The notes under the pieces are model-generated. The model did no database searches and was not told where the DNA came from. It saw nothing but the letters and a program-made list of their open reading frames with translations. A stretch of DNA of 37,138 bases from the IMG/VR virus record IMGVR_UViG_3300031977_000431, positions 1 to 37,138 of that record. The stretch is one strand, 5' to 3'. This document shows, piece by piece, positions 30,539 to 37,138 of the stretch. Positions within the stretch are counted from its first letter, which is position 1; every line of letters starts with the position of its first letter. The DNA comes from a virus. A program made the translations under genes and the position numbers.

Positions 30539-31849
30539 TTAAGCAACACCGCTAAGGTTTCTGCGTAGTGGAGTAGACCATGATGTCTGATCAACCAGAC
30601 CCTTGCGATAGATTGCGATCATACCGAAGGCATCTGCACCATGCGATGACCAGTCATGCTCTGGACCTAAGCCCATGTTGCGTGCCTCGTCTCTCTTCTC
30701 GTGATACCAACCCAGTGCCTCTCGACCGTACTTGGTGTTCTCATCGTGGAATCGTACCGATGGGAACATACGACGCGTAGCCTCAATACGGGCCATTACA
30801 GCACCTGCACCCTGATTAGGTATAACGTCAGTGACAAACCCGGCATCGCGCAGGAATGACTCAGGTGTAACCTTGTAGACCATATCGTGCTTTCGTCCAT
30901 CGTGTGGCAGCACACAGATAGCCTCTTCGTATCCGCGCTTGCGCATCCACCCTACATGCTCATCAAACGGCTGACCCACAGCTTCGTAGTAATCCACTAC
31001 ACGAACCTCTTCACCGATGAACTGAGCCACCCAGACGGCAGTAGCATCTGACCGGTTGGACGTGCCACCTATGTCCCAGAATGCATAGGTCTTGTTGATA
31101 GGGTCACGACCAAAGAATCCAATACGTTGTTCCAGTGCAGCAGTAGACAGTGCCTGGGCATAGTATGCACCTTCTAGCACCGTAGCGTACTCACCTTCCC
31201 AGACGTGTGGATATCTGTCCGGTGTCATACGGAAACAGTCGTCCTTCTCCTGCAGCAGGACACTACTCAGCCATGGATTATCTGACCAGTTAGCACGAAC
31301 GACTACAGCGCCCTCTGGGATATTCTCACCACGCAGTAGCTGATCGATCGCATCAGTAGGACGACTAGGGTTCCATGATGCCCAGATCTCTGACCCTTCT
31401 TTACGGATGGTAGGCGTTAGCAGCTCCAGTGATCGGTGCGAGATAGACTGAGCCTCCTCAATCCATGCCCGGTCGAAGCCTTCAAGTGACTTTATAGAGT
31501 CAGCAGTGTGATCCTGCATACCCATGAAGATGATGATGCCATCACCAGGTGTCTCGATGTGCTCTCGCAGTACCTTAAAGCCTTGAGCCTCACCTAGACC
31601 ATATGCCTGCAGCTTATCCTCGATCAGTCGCTTAGATGATTGCTTGAGTGATTTCTGCACCTCACGGATACAGACAGAGCGCATACCTGGATTGCGTAGA
31701 TGGTCATCTATCATCAGCTCGACAAAGAAGTGCGACTTACCACTACCACGACCACCCCAACAACCCTTATAGCGTGCAGGATGCAGTAACGGCTCAAAGA
31801 CCTCTGCGGTCTTAAACTGAATCTTAGTCTTGTGTATCTGTTGTGTCAT
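30539..31849 (-). CDS. terL: Large terminase subunit
   Basis: The terminase ATPase pumps DNA into the head and cuts it. Walker A GGRGSGKS lies at 32-39, Walker B IEEA at 130-133, and the RNase H-like nuclease shows WDIGGTSNRSDAT and HGADAF. The 436-residue length and motif spelling resemble Sf6/P22-like and PBSX-type enzymes, which package by the headful mechanism. That predicts circularly permuted ends with identical redundancy, which bears on the diverged repeats of this window. The start lies inside the small subunit gene. Confidence 0.95.
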   Translation of the reverse strand: MTQQIHKTKIQFKTAEVFEPLLHPARYKGCWGGRGSGKSHFFVELMIDDHLRNPGMRSVCIREVQKSLKQSSKRLIEDKLQAYGLGEAQGFKVLREHIETPGDGIIIFMGMQDHTADSIKSLEGFDRAWIEEAQSISHRSLELLTPTIRKEGSEIWASWNPSRPTDAIDQLLRGENIPEGAVVVRANWSDNPWLSSVLLQEKDDCFRMTPDRYPHVWEGEYATVLEGAYYAQALSTAALEQRIGFFGRDPINKTYAFWDIGGTSNRSDATAVWVAQFIGEEVRVVDYYEAVGQPFDEHVGWMRKRGYEEAICVLPHDGRKHDMVYKVTPESFLRDAGFVTDVIPNQGAGAVMARIEATRRMFPSVRFHDENTKYGREALGWYHEKRDEARNMGLGPEHDWSSHGADAFGMIAIYRKGLVDQTSWSTPLRRNLSGVA

Positions 31850-32246
31850 CGCCCGGCCTAATGATTACTCGCTCTACAAGTGTTGGCATAAAGGTGCCGT
31901 CAGATGATGTGTGGTCCAGTGTAGTCTTATTGAACCCATGCATAGCGTTAAGCTCTTTGACTGAGCTGATACGCTCCATGTTTGTAGACTCAGCGCCCCT
32001 AGCAATAGTTGCTAATACCTCTACGCTGTCTGCTCTATCCCATAAAGAGATATCTGATAACTGCTTGCGTAGGTCGCCAACCCTTGAGGAAACCTTGGGG
32101 TCAGCCATTAGCTTAGATGCGCTTTGCTGTACTGATTCAGGCTTAGTGGTTGGTTTTACATCGAATGCTGTGCGGTATGCATCTGCCTGGCTCATGCCGT
32201 CGGCTACACACTGTGCAAACTTCTCTTGCTTTGGCGTTAGTTCCAT
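31824..32246 (-). CDS. terS: Small terminase subunit
   Basis: The start LTPKQEKFAQCVADGMSQADAYRTAF is the classic HTH of terminase_2-type small subunits that recognise the packaging site. A middle coiled region (LMADPKVSSRVGDLRKQLSD) supports oligomerisation. The 140-residue length is typical. It overlaps terL by 26 bases and follows a candidate promoter at 32288-32316. The ribosome binding site is GGAG. Confidence 0.92.
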   Translation of the reverse strand: MELTPKQEKFAQCVADGMSQADAYRTAFDVKPTTKPESVQQSASKLMADPKVSSRVGDLRKQLSDISLWDRADSVEVLATIARGAESTNMERISSVKELNAMHGFNKTTLDHTSSDGTFMPTLVERVIIRPGDDTTDTQD

Positions 32247-32287
32247 ATCGGTGCTCCAATGAACGTCCCAATGTTGTTAATGCGCCA

Positions 32288-32316
32288 AGTATATATCAAC
32301 CCAAGTAGCCTTCCAA
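32288..32316 (-). promoter_or_regulatory. Candidate late promoter upstream of the terminase genes
   Basis: TTGGAA (32311-32316) and TATACT (32288-32293) on the minus strand, spacer 17. It lies across the end of the 31-residue gene and about 40 bases before the terS start. The -35 box is weaker than in the early promoters, as expected for a late or activated promoter (inference). Confidence 0.45.
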
Positions 32317-32391
32317 TGCTGCTGCAAATAGGAATAGGCCAAGTATTACTGTCGCAGCGTATGGTGCTTTAGTCATCCAGAAGTTACTCAT
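32296..32391 (-). CDS. Single-pass membrane mini-protein (31 aa)
   Basis: The 31-codon frame MSNFWMTKAPYAATVILGLF continues with a hydrophobic segment to LEGYLG; residues about 12-26 can span the membrane. It has a good ribosome binding site (GGGAGG) and overlaps the preceding stop by ATGA. The size and position upstream of terminase recall small phage membrane peptides of unknown role, such as lysis or superinfection modulators. Confidence 0.68.
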   Translation of the reverse strand: MSNFWMTKAPYAATVILGLFLFAAALEGYLG

Positions 32392-32690
32392 GCCTTTGCC
32401 TCCCATGCTTTCTTTACCATCGTCTTGTAGATCTCGATGACAATATCATTGCCGTACCAGTTGGTCTTACTCTTAAGAACTTCGTTGGCTGCCTCTATCA
32501 TATCTTCACTTGGTTCGATCGGTGCAAAGATATAAGGACCATGGTCGCATCGCTGTTTCAACCCTTCTACATGACCACGGTACCAACCATGACTAAAGGC
32601 GTTTTGTGCTAGACCTTTACCCCTAGTTCCTTTTGGCAGTTCAGCCCACCATCCATCAAACGCATTGAATACTTCTTCTCTGCTATTCAT
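32388..32690 (-). CDS. Hypothetical protein (100 aa)
   Basis: The ATG at 32688-32690 is preceded by GAGGGCGAG and overlaps the previous gene; the upstream longer reading is not supported. The protein contains WWAELPKGTRG and AFSHGWYRGHVEG, then a helical C-terminus (EDMIEAANEVLKSK). The style is that of small phage early proteins with an AWxxA-like helix; function is unknown. Confidence 0.75.
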   Translation of the reverse strand: MNSREEVFNAFDGWWAELPKGTRGKGLAQNAFSHGWYRGHVEGLKQRCDHGPYIFAPIEPSEDMIEAANEVLKSKTNWYGNDIVIEIYKTMVKKAWEAKA

Positions 32691-32910
32691 CGTGCTCGCC
32701 CTCGATCTCGTATGACATGTGTTCGTCTGCATCAACCTTATCTAGGATGTTGCGTGTAATGAATCGACGGTCCCACTCTGCCATCTGTGTCTGCTTGTTA
32801 GCGATTAGCCAATCAACAACACGGACGCACTCAGGAATGGTCATGTCGCCATCTGGATTAGTAACCAAGTCAGCGATCATCTCTTCGCGTGTAACTAGCT
32901 TGTAAAACAT
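32683..32910 (-). CDS. Hypothetical acidic protein (75 aa)
   Basis: The gene has a strong ribosome binding site (GAGGAGGTATAACA) placed at the end of the 43-residue gene. The product is acidic with a helical middle (TIPECVRVVDWLIANKQTQMAEWDRRF). No family is recognised. Confidence 0.75.
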   Translation of the reverse strand: MFYKLVTREEMIADLVTNPDGDMTIPECVRVVDWLIANKQTQMAEWDRRFITRNILDKVDADEHMSYEIEGEHDE

Positions 32911-32912
32911 TG

Positions 32913-33044
32913 TTATACCTCCTCGATGGTGAATCGGTTGAAACGCTTTTTAAGCATCTTACGAAGTGATTCGTAGTTTGATGCGCTGATGACGGTAGTG
33001 TATTTACCACCGTCTTCCCAGTATTGAATTCTATAAGCAGTCAT
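32913..33044 (-). CDS. Small hypothetical protein (43 aa)
   Basis: Frame MTAYRIQYWEDGGKYTTVIS, then NYESLRKMLKKRF and stop TAA. GGAGCTAGTA forms the ribosome binding site. The two predicted beta strands and one basic helix look like a complete mini-domain. The end of the gene contains the GAGGAGG site of the next gene, showing close packing. Confidence 0.72.
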   Translation of the reverse strand: MTAYRIQYWEDGGKYTTVISASNYESLRKMLKKRFNRFTIEEV

Positions 33045-33059
33045 TACTAGCTCCAGTGG

Positions 33060-33293
33060 CTACGCGATGTAGCCGTTTAGTTTCATGCCGTCTTCAAGCT
33101 CCTGCTTTGCTGCTAGTAGCTCTGACTCGAACTTGATAGAAAAACCTTCTGGATCGTACATAAAGTCGCGCAGACCAATCTGGCGGTTAGATAGCACGTT
33201 GCGCACCTGGAATGGTTTCGCTTCAGGCCATACAGTATTTTTTACTGCTTTGATTGCTGCCTGGTAGTTGTTTGCAATGTTTGTGTTAGTCAT
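33060..33293 (-). CDS. Hypothetical early protein (77 aa)
   Basis: The ATG at 33291-33293 follows GAGGGCGAGACAA and lies 29 bases downstream of the P3 -10 box; the longer frame upstream would cross the promoter and is rejected. The protein contains IANNYQAAIKAVKNTVWPEAKPFQVRN-type text (helix, loop, strand) and ends with a Glu-rich helix. No family is recognised. Confidence 0.78.
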   Translation of the reverse strand: MTNTNIANNYQAAIKAVKNTVWPEAKPFQVRNVLSNRQIGLRDFMYDPEGFSIKFESELLAAKQELEDGMKLNGYIA

Positions 33294-33321
33294 TTGTCTC
33301 GCCCTCTGTTTCAATACAAGT

Positions 33322-33350
33322 ATTATCTCAAAACGGTATCGAGTCGTCAA
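33322..33350 (-). promoter_or_regulatory. Early promoter inside the primase-like gene end (P3)
   Basis: TTGACG (33345-33350) and GATAAT (33322-33327) on the minus strand, spacer 17. The upstream AAACAAAAAGTG block matches P1 and P4. The -35 box is made from codons for the C-terminal SVDDSIPF peptide of 33328-33768, so protein tail and promoter share bases. Confidence 0.82.
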
Positions 33351-33768
33351 CACTTTTTGTTTCATTTGTTTGCATTAATTGATCACGCTTACCCTGGATA
33401 CCTTCCAACCGGGCTTCGGCTAGTTGGACCCTGCGCTTGTCGGCTAGTGTGGTTGGTGGTGTTACCTTTGCCATCTCTACCACTAGTCGATCCATCTTCT
33501 CTTCCTCCTGCATCTTCTTGGTAATTACTGGTCTCTGGTATTCAGAGTCAGGTGCAAAGATCTCTTTTAGATCTAGCCCAAGCGACTGCATAACATCAGG
33601 ACCACCGGCACCACATACAAAACAGTAACAACCGACACTTCCATCACTCCTCTCTGATATCATCAGATTTCTGTCTTTACCTTTATGCACCGGACATGGT
33701 GCACGCCATTTAGCCTTTCCGCTTTGTCTTACGTTATCCAGGCTTCCCAAAATATTATCAATGCTCAT
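33328..33768 (-). CDS. Stand-alone CHC2 zinc-finger (primase-like) protein with SSB-like tail
   Basis: The zinc motif PCPVH, then CYCFVCG (C25, H28, C49, C52) is the CHC2 finger of DnaG-type primases, but the 146-residue protein lacks the TOPRIM catalytic domain. It may bind a template or partner primase. The C-terminus SVDDSIPF copies the SSB tip DDDIPF, the known docking peptide for primase, helicase and repair factors. The ATG at 33766-33768 has GAAGAGGAAGTC; the longer upstream reading is rejected. It overlaps the helicase stop. The promoter P3 is encoded in its 3' end. Confidence 0.85.
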   Translation of the reverse strand: MSIDNILGSLDNVRQSGKAKWRAPCPVHKGKDRNLMISERSDGSVGCYCFVCGAGGPDVMQSLGLDLKEIFAPDSEYQRPVITKKMQEEEKMDRLVVEMAKVTPPTTLADKRRVQLAEARLEGIQGKRDQLMQTNETKSVDDSIPF

Positions 33769-35252
33769 GCTGACTTCCTCTTCGCCCATCGGATGTTCTG
33801 ACTAGTGATCCAATTTCTGACATCTTGTGGTATCTCTAAGCCACGATATACAGGTCCGATCTTGTTAGGCCATACGCCAAACTTCTCTTTGTATTTATGT
33901 TTTGCCCAACCGTCGTTGTAACCCTTACTTCTAGCGTAGTTTACAAGACCGCCATACCACAATTGTTTCTGCTCTTTTGTGTAGGCTTTATTATCTACCT
34001 TAGCTACCTTCTGCAGCTCCTCTTCAGTGGTCTCTAGTTGGACCTTGATCGGAACCTCGTAACCACATGAGCAGCGCAGGCCGATGAACTCTCGGTAACA
34101 CTGTGGGCACTCTCTTACCTTTGGCTCTGGCTTATCTTTGTCCGTCGTCAGACTGCGCTCGTCGTATTGCTTTTCACCGTCGTCTAGCTCTGCCGGTACG
34201 ATGTCTTCAGCAAACCCATGCAATGCCAGGTTGTTGGTGTGGGATAACACGATAGCATTCTCTTTGCCTGGTGCCGTCCTTAAAATTCTTCCAATTCTTT
34301 GGACCCAGATAATTTTTGATCTGGTTGGAAATGCGTCAATGAGGCAGCTCGTCTTTGGACTATCCCACCCTGTATTCAGTAGGCGCGAACAGGATAGGAT
34401 CAAGAACTCTCCACGATCGTGTGCATCCAATATCAACTGACGGTGTTCTTTATCCATGTAGCCATCAATGTGTTCTGCGCCAATACCTGCTGCACGGAAC
34501 TCTTCTACCAGTTGTTTGCTGTGTCGGATGCTAGGCGTAAATGCAACTGTCTGCCTTCCCTCAGCATGCAGCTTCCAGTTCTTAATGATATCACCGTTAA
34601 GCAGCTCATCCTTCTCGATAGCCTCAGCCAGATCACGCTCATCGTAATCACGACCACCGGTTGGCAGTGTTCTACTGCGCACTCCCTCGGTAGCTATCTT
34701 GCGACCGGCATAATAGTCAGCCGGGCAAAGGTAACCCTGAGCCAATAGATCACGCGGTGTAATCGGCACGATCAGATCATCGTAATACTTACCCAGACCA
34801 CGGCTCATTGGCGTTGCTGATAGACCAATAAAGATAACTGCGTTGTATCGCTCCATCAGCTCGATTAGGTACTTTGGTACAGTGTGACACTCATCGACGA
34901 TCGCCAGGTCAAACTCGAATGGTCGCTTGCCTGCCTTTGCGCGTGCAGCCAATGTCTGGATTGAGCAAATTTGGACAGGTTTACTGTAATCGGTACGCCA
35001 ATGATCAGCCTGCATGACACCTACTGGTATCTTGTGATCATCGAAGCTCTCTAGCGCCTGTTCGACCAGGGTGATACGGTCACAGATGAACACTACCTTT
35101 TTACCTTTCTCTACAGCATTCTTAATGATCGCTGCTGCAGTGATGGTTTTACCAAACGAAGTAGGTGCAGCCAGGATTGGTCGCTTGTGACCGGTCGCTA
35201 TTGATTGGCGTAGCATGTTGATCGCCAATTCTTGGTGTGGGCGTAAATTCAC
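33765..35252 (-). CDS. Superfamily 2 DNA helicase (DEAD/DEAH, UvsW/type III-like)
   Basis: Walker A AAPTSFGKT at 28-36, DECH at 120-123, SATP (FIGLSATPMSRG) and a C-terminal QRIGRILRT motif VI are all present, so the ATPase should be active. After the helicase core there is a zinc ribbon (CPQC, CSCGYE) and a basic C-terminal region with a WYGGL-like fold often found in phage helicases. The GTG start has GGAGG. It probably unwinds or anneals forks and remodels recombination intermediates, as T4 UvsW does. It lies with the primase-like and nuclease-like genes. Confidence 0.92.
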   Translation of the reverse strand: MNLRPHQELAINMLRQSIATGHKRPILAAPTSFGKTITAAAIIKNAVEKGKKVVFICDRITLVEQALESFDDHKIPVGVMQADHWRTDYSKPVQICSIQTLAARAKAGKRPFEFDLAIVDECHTVPKYLIELMERYNAVIFIGLSATPMSRGLGKYYDDLIVPITPRDLLAQGYLCPADYYAGRKIATEGVRSRTLPTGGRDYDERDLAEAIEKDELLNGDIIKNWKLHAEGRQTVAFTPSIRHSKQLVEEFRAAGIGAEHIDGYMDKEHRQLILDAHDRGEFLILSCSRLLNTGWDSPKTSCLIDAFPTRSKIIWVQRIGRILRTAPGKENAIVLSHTNNLALHGFAEDIVPAELDDGEKQYDERSLTTDKDKPEPKVRECPQCYREFIGLRCSCGYEVPIKVQLETTEEELQKVAKVDNKAYTKEQKQLWYGGLVNYARSKGYNDGWAKHKYKEKFGVWPNKIGPVYRGLEIPQDVRNWITSQNIRWAKRKSA

Positions 35253-35261
35253 ATCAGCCTC

Positions 35262-35720
35262 CTACATCTTTTTAAATTTTGAATCTGTCTGGCGTACTAG
35301 ATAGATCGGACCATAACCTAGATCGCCAATAGAATCTTCATTAATCAGATCCTCTGCAGTCACATAACCAAGTATGTCGATCAGGTTATCCTCAACGTAT
35401 GCCAGGATGTAGACCTCTGTGCTGCTTTTCTTTTTATTCAGTGTGGCGGTCATGCTGCCATGCTTAATGTCGGTCGCTTTCACATCGACCTTTTTATCTT
35501 TAATGATGCAGTCGTAATCATCAACACCGAAGTTAAGATCAGGCCATGCATTGAATAATTTACACACTGCCATCTCAGCTCTAGCACCAATAATGTTTAG
35601 GTACTCACCGTTTTTCTTACACATGCGCAGCTTATTGTTTTTGTAATCAGCTTCACGGCCTTTACCAACGTAGTCAGCAATAGCCATTTCACTCACTGTC
35701 AGCTTGACTAACCTTCCCAT
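35262..35720 (-). CDS. Putative PD-(D/E)XK-like nuclease (152 aa)
   Basis: The segment GARAEMAVCKLFNAWPDLNFGVDDYDCIIKDKKVDVKAT carries an Asp, a spacer and a DVK motif as in (P)D-(D/E)XK nucleases; here the lead motif is DYDC and the second DVKAT. The rest fits a small single-domain endonuclease or a resolvase-like protein. The role with helicase next to it may be Holliday or fork processing (inference). The ribosome binding site is GGGAGGG. Confidence 0.72.
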   Translation of the reverse strand: MGRLVKLTVSEMAIADYVGKGREADYKNNKLRMCKKNGEYLNIIGARAEMAVCKLFNAWPDLNFGVDDYDCIIKDKKVDVKATDIKHGSMTATLNKKKSSTEVYILAYVEDNLIDILGYVTAEDLINEDSIGDLGYGPIYLVRQTDSKFKKM

Positions 35721-35751
35721 TTTACCCTCCCGTTTTCGGACAATAGTAGGT

Positions 35752-35912
35752 CTTTGATGGACTATAGGTGATCCATCTGGCCTTTTGTCTTCTCGTCTAT
35801 ACAGTCACAGTCATCAGCAATCATTTCGCGGTATATGCAGGCTGATAAAACCCGATCCTCTGCCACCGAAGTGGATATCACCATTAACGCTGTTTATTCC
35901 CGTCCATCAAAG
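35752..35912. repeat. 11-base perfect inverted repeat enclosing 139 bases
   Basis: CTTTGATGGAC (35752-35762) and GTCCATCAAAG (35902-35912) are perfect reverse complements. They enclose the weak 40-codon frame 35762-35884, next to the origin-like region. A large stem-loop, cruciform or paired protein sites are possible. Confidence 0.75.
35762..35884 (-). CDS. Possible small protein (40 aa), low support
   Basis: Frame MVISTSVAEDRVLSACIYRE, then MIADDCDCIDEKTKGQMDHL and stop. The C-terminal half looks protein-like (acidic, two Cys), but no clear ribosome binding site precedes the ATG; GGGAAT is too far upstream. It lies in the otherwise gene-free 545-base gap. Confidence 0.3.
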   Translation of the reverse strand: MVISTSVAEDRVLSACIYREMIADDCDCIDEKTKGQMDHL

Positions 35913-36016
35913 GTCGGACTGTACATCTGCATTGTTCGCAGGTGGTGCTGCAGAGGCCACACAAGTTTGATACCCAGGCGAGACTGGGACAATACTGGTA
36001 CTAAACATCCATAGAC

Positions 36017-36046
36017 TGTGGATAAGTAGCTTTAAGCTGTGGATAA
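36017..36046. other. DnaA box pair (copy B)
   Basis: TGTGGATAA occurs at 36017-36025 and 36038-36046 with the same 21-base register as in copy A (60-89). The 20-base sequence around and between the boxes is unchanged between the copies. The surrounding 35721-36265 is a 545-base interval without a strong gene, the longest in the genome. Confidence 0.55.
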
Positions 36047-36265
36047 GAACATGAGTAACTTTCAGGAAGGATTTGCAATAGTCCGATACGGTCCGTTACA
36101 ATATAACAAGTGCTGATTAAGCCACTTGGTATTCTTTCTGAATGTCTTTGTCTTAGCCAGTAGCCGAGGAGTTGGTCGCTCCGTTCAGCACTGTCTTTTT
36201 ACTTTACCCCACTCGTTCACAAAATCAAATAGCTTTCACATTTTTGAATAGCCATTCACAAAAAC

Positions 36266-36595
36266 TTATAGGTCTGGCTCCTGCTGTTCTTCGATTGCCT
36301 CTTCAACACTTAGCTCTGCTTTCCAGTCGTAACGATCGATAGCATCAATTAGATTACCTTCTTCATCACCACCGATTACACGCACGACGTTGAACATGTC
36401 GTATGGGCAGTATTTGATGTACACGTCTAGCCACTCATCGTTAGCGTTATATACTTCAAACACGTCATCGTAATTTTCTTTAATCTGCATGAAATGCCTC
36501 TTTGGTATCTTTTTGCATTGCTCTTGATAATACTTTGCGATGTCTTCAATTTTTACCGTATGTGCTTCACCATCAGCTTTAACTGTGTAAGACAT
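36266..36595 (-). CDS. Small acidic early protein, copy B (109 aa)
   Basis: Homologue of 309-533. The first 35 residues (SYTVKADGEAHTVKIEDIAKYY onward to KRHF) are not present in copy A; the remainder is closely related, with an identical last part. GGGAGACC precedes the ATG at 36593-36595. The extension can fold as a strand pair plus helix. The two alleles differ in composition at this end only, suggesting recombination in the middle of the gene. Confidence 0.8.
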   Translation of the reverse strand: MSYTVKADGEAHTVKIEDIAKYYQEQCKKIPKRHFMQIKENYDDVFEVYNANDEWLDVYIKYCPYDMFNVVRVIGGDEEGNLIDAIDRYDWKAELSVEEAIEEQQEPDL

Positions 36596-36615
36596 GACTG
36601 GTCTCCCTGGCAGGC

Positions 36616-36834
36616 TTACGCCTGCTCTCCTGATAACCAAAGTTGTGCAAATGGGCGAAACTCACCGTTACGCTGTTTAATCATTGGACGGTTGATAAAA
36701 GAGACATAAACCATCTGTCGATCACCGTCAATTTTAAGCGCGTTAGTGATAACAACTTCTTCACCAGACGTAGAAACTACTGCGTTAGCTGAATCAATGC
36801 GGTCGATTTTTACTTTCTGATTTACTGCAAACAT
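36616..36834 (-). CDS. Small hypothetical protein, swapped allele (72 aa)
   Basis: The gene occupies the place of 555-746 in copy A but is not homologous. The leader (AAGGAGATACACA) and promoter are shared. The product is beta-rich with VNQKVKIDRIDSANAVV and YVSFINRPMI, like an SH3/KOW-type fold (inference). Function unknown. Confidence 0.78.
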   Translation of the reverse strand: MFAVNQKVKIDRIDSANAVVSTSGEEVVITNALKIDGDRQMVYVSFINRPMIKQRNGEFRPFAQLWLSGEQA

Positions 36835-36860
36835 TGTGTATCTCCTTAGTTGGTGTAAAC

Positions 36861-36890
36861 ATTATATGATTACTACTAAGGGTACGTCAA
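36861..36890 (-). promoter_or_regulatory. Early promoter, copy B (P4)
   Basis: TTGACG (36885-36890) and TATAAT (36861-36866) on the minus strand with an 18-base spacer, one longer than in copy A. The AAACAAAAAGTG block upstream is conserved. The inverted repeat over the -10 box is degenerate here. The promoter overlaps the ninG stop as in copy A. Confidence 0.8.
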
Positions 36891-37138
36891 CACTTTTTGT
36901 TTCTTATTTTCTTTAAATGTCGTAATCGCTTACGAAATATTGCCGTACATCTCTGCAGGTACTCGATTGTGAACTTGCGAGTAGTGTTATCCGCCTCTAA
37001 TGCTAACACCAGGTCTTCACCGATCTTATCCATTAAGCCGAGACGATACGATATAGCCGACCCTGATTCATAGCGGTTACATCGGACGCATTGTCCGTGG
37101 ATATTAAGGGTGTTAAATCTAAGGTGTCCTGCCGAGCC
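36887..37138 (-). CDS. ninG: ninG, copy B, truncated by the window end
   Basis: The C-terminal 83 residues and stop of a second ninG copy are present; the 5' part lies outside the window. Protein differences from 799-1389 are few: for example SAG for SAS, HGQC for HAQC, LEADNTTRK for LESDNTPRK. The end CxxC site and the terminal NKKC are kept. Confidence 0.92.
   Translation of the reverse strand, partial: GSAGHLRFNTLNIHGQCVRCNRYESGSAISYRLGLMDKIGEDLVLALEADNTTRKFTIEYLQRCTAIFRKRLRHLKKIRNKKC

Larger units (their letters stand above)
35958..37138. repeat. Right copy (B) of the diverged 1.1 kb end repeat
   Basis: The copy begins with the same bases as position 1 (offset 35957) and runs off the end of the window inside ninG, at the equivalent of position 1050. 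It is 131 bases longer than copy A because the gene between the 309-533 homologue and ninG is replaced, and the homologue has an N-terminal extension. Headful packaging, implied by the terminase, would give identical redundant ends in one virion. Here they differ. Confidence 0.95.

Noticed and set aside
35880-36010. Possible tRNA or structured RNA
   Set aside because: Short stems exist, but no acceptor/T-arm/anticodon arrangement could be built.
1-37138. CRISPR arrays, insertion sequences, integrase or attachment sites
   Set aside because: No regular spaced repeats, transposase or recombinase genes were seen; the end repeat is a phage map feature.

Overview
The window is essentially a complete genome of a short-tailed (podovirus-like) tailed phage, with about 1.1 kb of extra sequence at the right end that repeats the left end in a diverged form. 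Nearly all genes run on the minus strand. The Sf6/P22-style large terminase, a P22-sized portal, an SU10/DUF5309-type capsid protein and a gp10-like tail protein point to a headful-packaging podovirus, and so to a circularly permuted map of about 35,957 bp (the repeat offset). There is no integrase, tRNA, DNA polymerase or RNA polymerase, so a lytic phage using host replication and transcription is most likely. E. coli-like sigma70 promoters, perfect TTATCCACA DnaA boxes and NinB/NinG-type genes suggest a gammaproteobacterial host. The tail and virion genes look like those of marine phages, but the host genus cannot be read from the sequence.

Reading leftward around the circle: (1) 33.3-35.7 kb, replication block: PD-(D/E)XK-like protein, superfamily 2 helicase, stand-alone CHC2 zinc-finger primase-like protein. 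(2) 32.3-33.3 kb, small early genes behind a promoter that lies inside the primase-like gene. (3) 30.5-32.3 kb, small and large terminase. (4) 10-30.5 kb, virion genes: a 753-residue virion protein with an ADP-ribosyltransferase-like start, adaptor, tail fibre and repeat adhesin, tail assembly chaperone, 2-oxoglutarate oxygenase, tail nozzle, GNAT-like protein, four large internal or structural proteins, portal, scaffold and capsid. (5) 7.3-10 kb, lysis block (coiled-coil/membrane proteins, holin, M15 endolysin) and an HTH-metallophosphoesterase, closed by a strong terminator. (6) One plus-strand gene at 7.1 kb. (7) 2.6-6.9 kb, early recombination and regulation operon: Sak3-type annealing protein, YqaJ exonuclease, SSB-tailed small protein, HTH, NinB, Myb-like membrane-anchored protein, MazG, small zinc proteins. 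(8) 0.3-2.3 kb, second early operon ending in NinG and two small genes. (9) An origin-like non-coding locus at 1-308, repeated at 35958-36265, with two perfect DnaA boxes spaced 21 bp.

The most unusual points are: the two non-identical copies of the end region, in which one small gene is swapped between near-identical flanks; a family of early promoters sharing an AACAAAARGTGTTGA element that overlaps the 3' ends of coding genes; two unrelated phage proteins ending in SSB-like C-terminal peptides; a paired-DnaA-box locus in a phage; a 20-residue-repeat adhesin; and several tiny genes (16, 31, 43, 53 and 55 codons) fitted into the spaces between longer ones.
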